From assembly GCA_021737205.1 (NCBI GenBank), contig JAIPEK010000143.1, forward strand, positions 1 to 6,195: a stretch of DNA of 6,195 nt. The letters are read 5' to 3'. A program made the position numbers and the translations under genes. This document shows positions 6,057 to 6,195 of this stretch, piece by piece (position 1 is the first letter of the stretch; each line of letters opens with the position of its first letter). The DNA is from Desulfarculaceae bacterium (GTDB lineage Bacteria; Desulfobacterota; Desulfobacteria; Desulfobacterales; Desulfobacteraceae). The notes beneath the pieces are model-generated. The model saw nothing but the letters and a program-made list of their open reading frames with translations, was not told the DNA's origin and searched no databases.

Positions 6057-6195
6057 TCAGTCCACGTTATACTGCTTGAGTTTTTTCAGAAGTGTTTTCC
6101 GGGTGATTCCCAGGCGCCTGGCCGCTTCACTCCGGTTGCCTCCCGTGGATTCAAGGGTGCTGAGAACGGCCTGTTTTTCGATTTCCGAAAGCGGC
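6057..6195 (-). CDS. C-terminal end of an NtrC-family (sigma-54-dependent) response regulator, partial
   Basis: The minus strand encodes the last 45 residues of a gene entering from the right edge; its stop codon is TGA at 6059-6057. The peptide is a Fis-type helix-turn-helix: LESTGGNRSEAARRLGI followed by TRKTLLKKLKQYNVD. This pattern (T-GGN-x-SEAAR-LGI-xRxTL-x-KKL) is characteristic of the DNA-binding domain at the C terminus of NtrC-type activators and of Fis. The AAA+ and receiver domains would lie beyond the window. A short ActR/PrrA-type two-domain regulator or another Fis-family protein cannot be excluded. The gene converges on the HAMP gene with just 3 nt between the stop codons. Confidence 0.88.
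   Translation of the reverse strand, partial: PLSEIEKQAVLSTLESTGGNRSEAARRLGITRKTLLKKLKQYNVD

Overview
The window looks like a chromosomal segment from a Desulfobacterota (deltaproteobacterial, sulfate-reducer-like) genome. This rests on moderate GC content, a YhaO/YhaN-type repair pair, a sensor-like protein with an MJ0042-type zinc ribbon, and an NtrC-family regulator. It is an inference from gene style; no marker gene here fixes the taxon.

Layout. Bases 1-71 are intergenic, perhaps containing the very start of a gene leaving the window leftward. Bases 72-425 hold no credible gene. They form a compact fold-back element: 44-nt imperfect terminal inverted repeats (76-119 and 379-422), a second nested inverted repeat (183-207 and 331-355), and two back-to-back hairpins in the middle (220-265 and 266-300). 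A 4-bp direct repeat, CCAA, flanks it. This is the most unusual part of the window. It reads as a MITE-like non-autonomous element or a structured RNA. Its right end supplies a good -35 box for a possible promoter of the genes that follow.

Bases 518-5037 are a two-gene operon with an ATGA stop/start overlap. The first gene is a YhaO/SbcD-like metallophosphoesterase nuclease with its metal-binding motifs intact. The second is a 1086-residue YhaN-type coiled-coil ABC ATPase of the Rad50/SbcC class without a zinc hook. Together they are expected to form an ATP-controlled DNA-end-processing nuclease for repair.

After a 104-bp gap with promoter-like sequences and a strong ribosome binding site, bases 5142-6053 encode a membrane protein. 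It has a zinc ribbon, a transmembrane helix, an extracytoplasmic sensor-like domain, a second transmembrane helix and a HAMP domain, but no output domain. Only 3 nt beyond its stop, and facing it, is the C-terminal Fis-type DNA-binding domain of a probable sigma-54-dependent response regulator (6057 to the window edge). The two convergent genes may belong to one signalling locus, but only their adjacency supports this.
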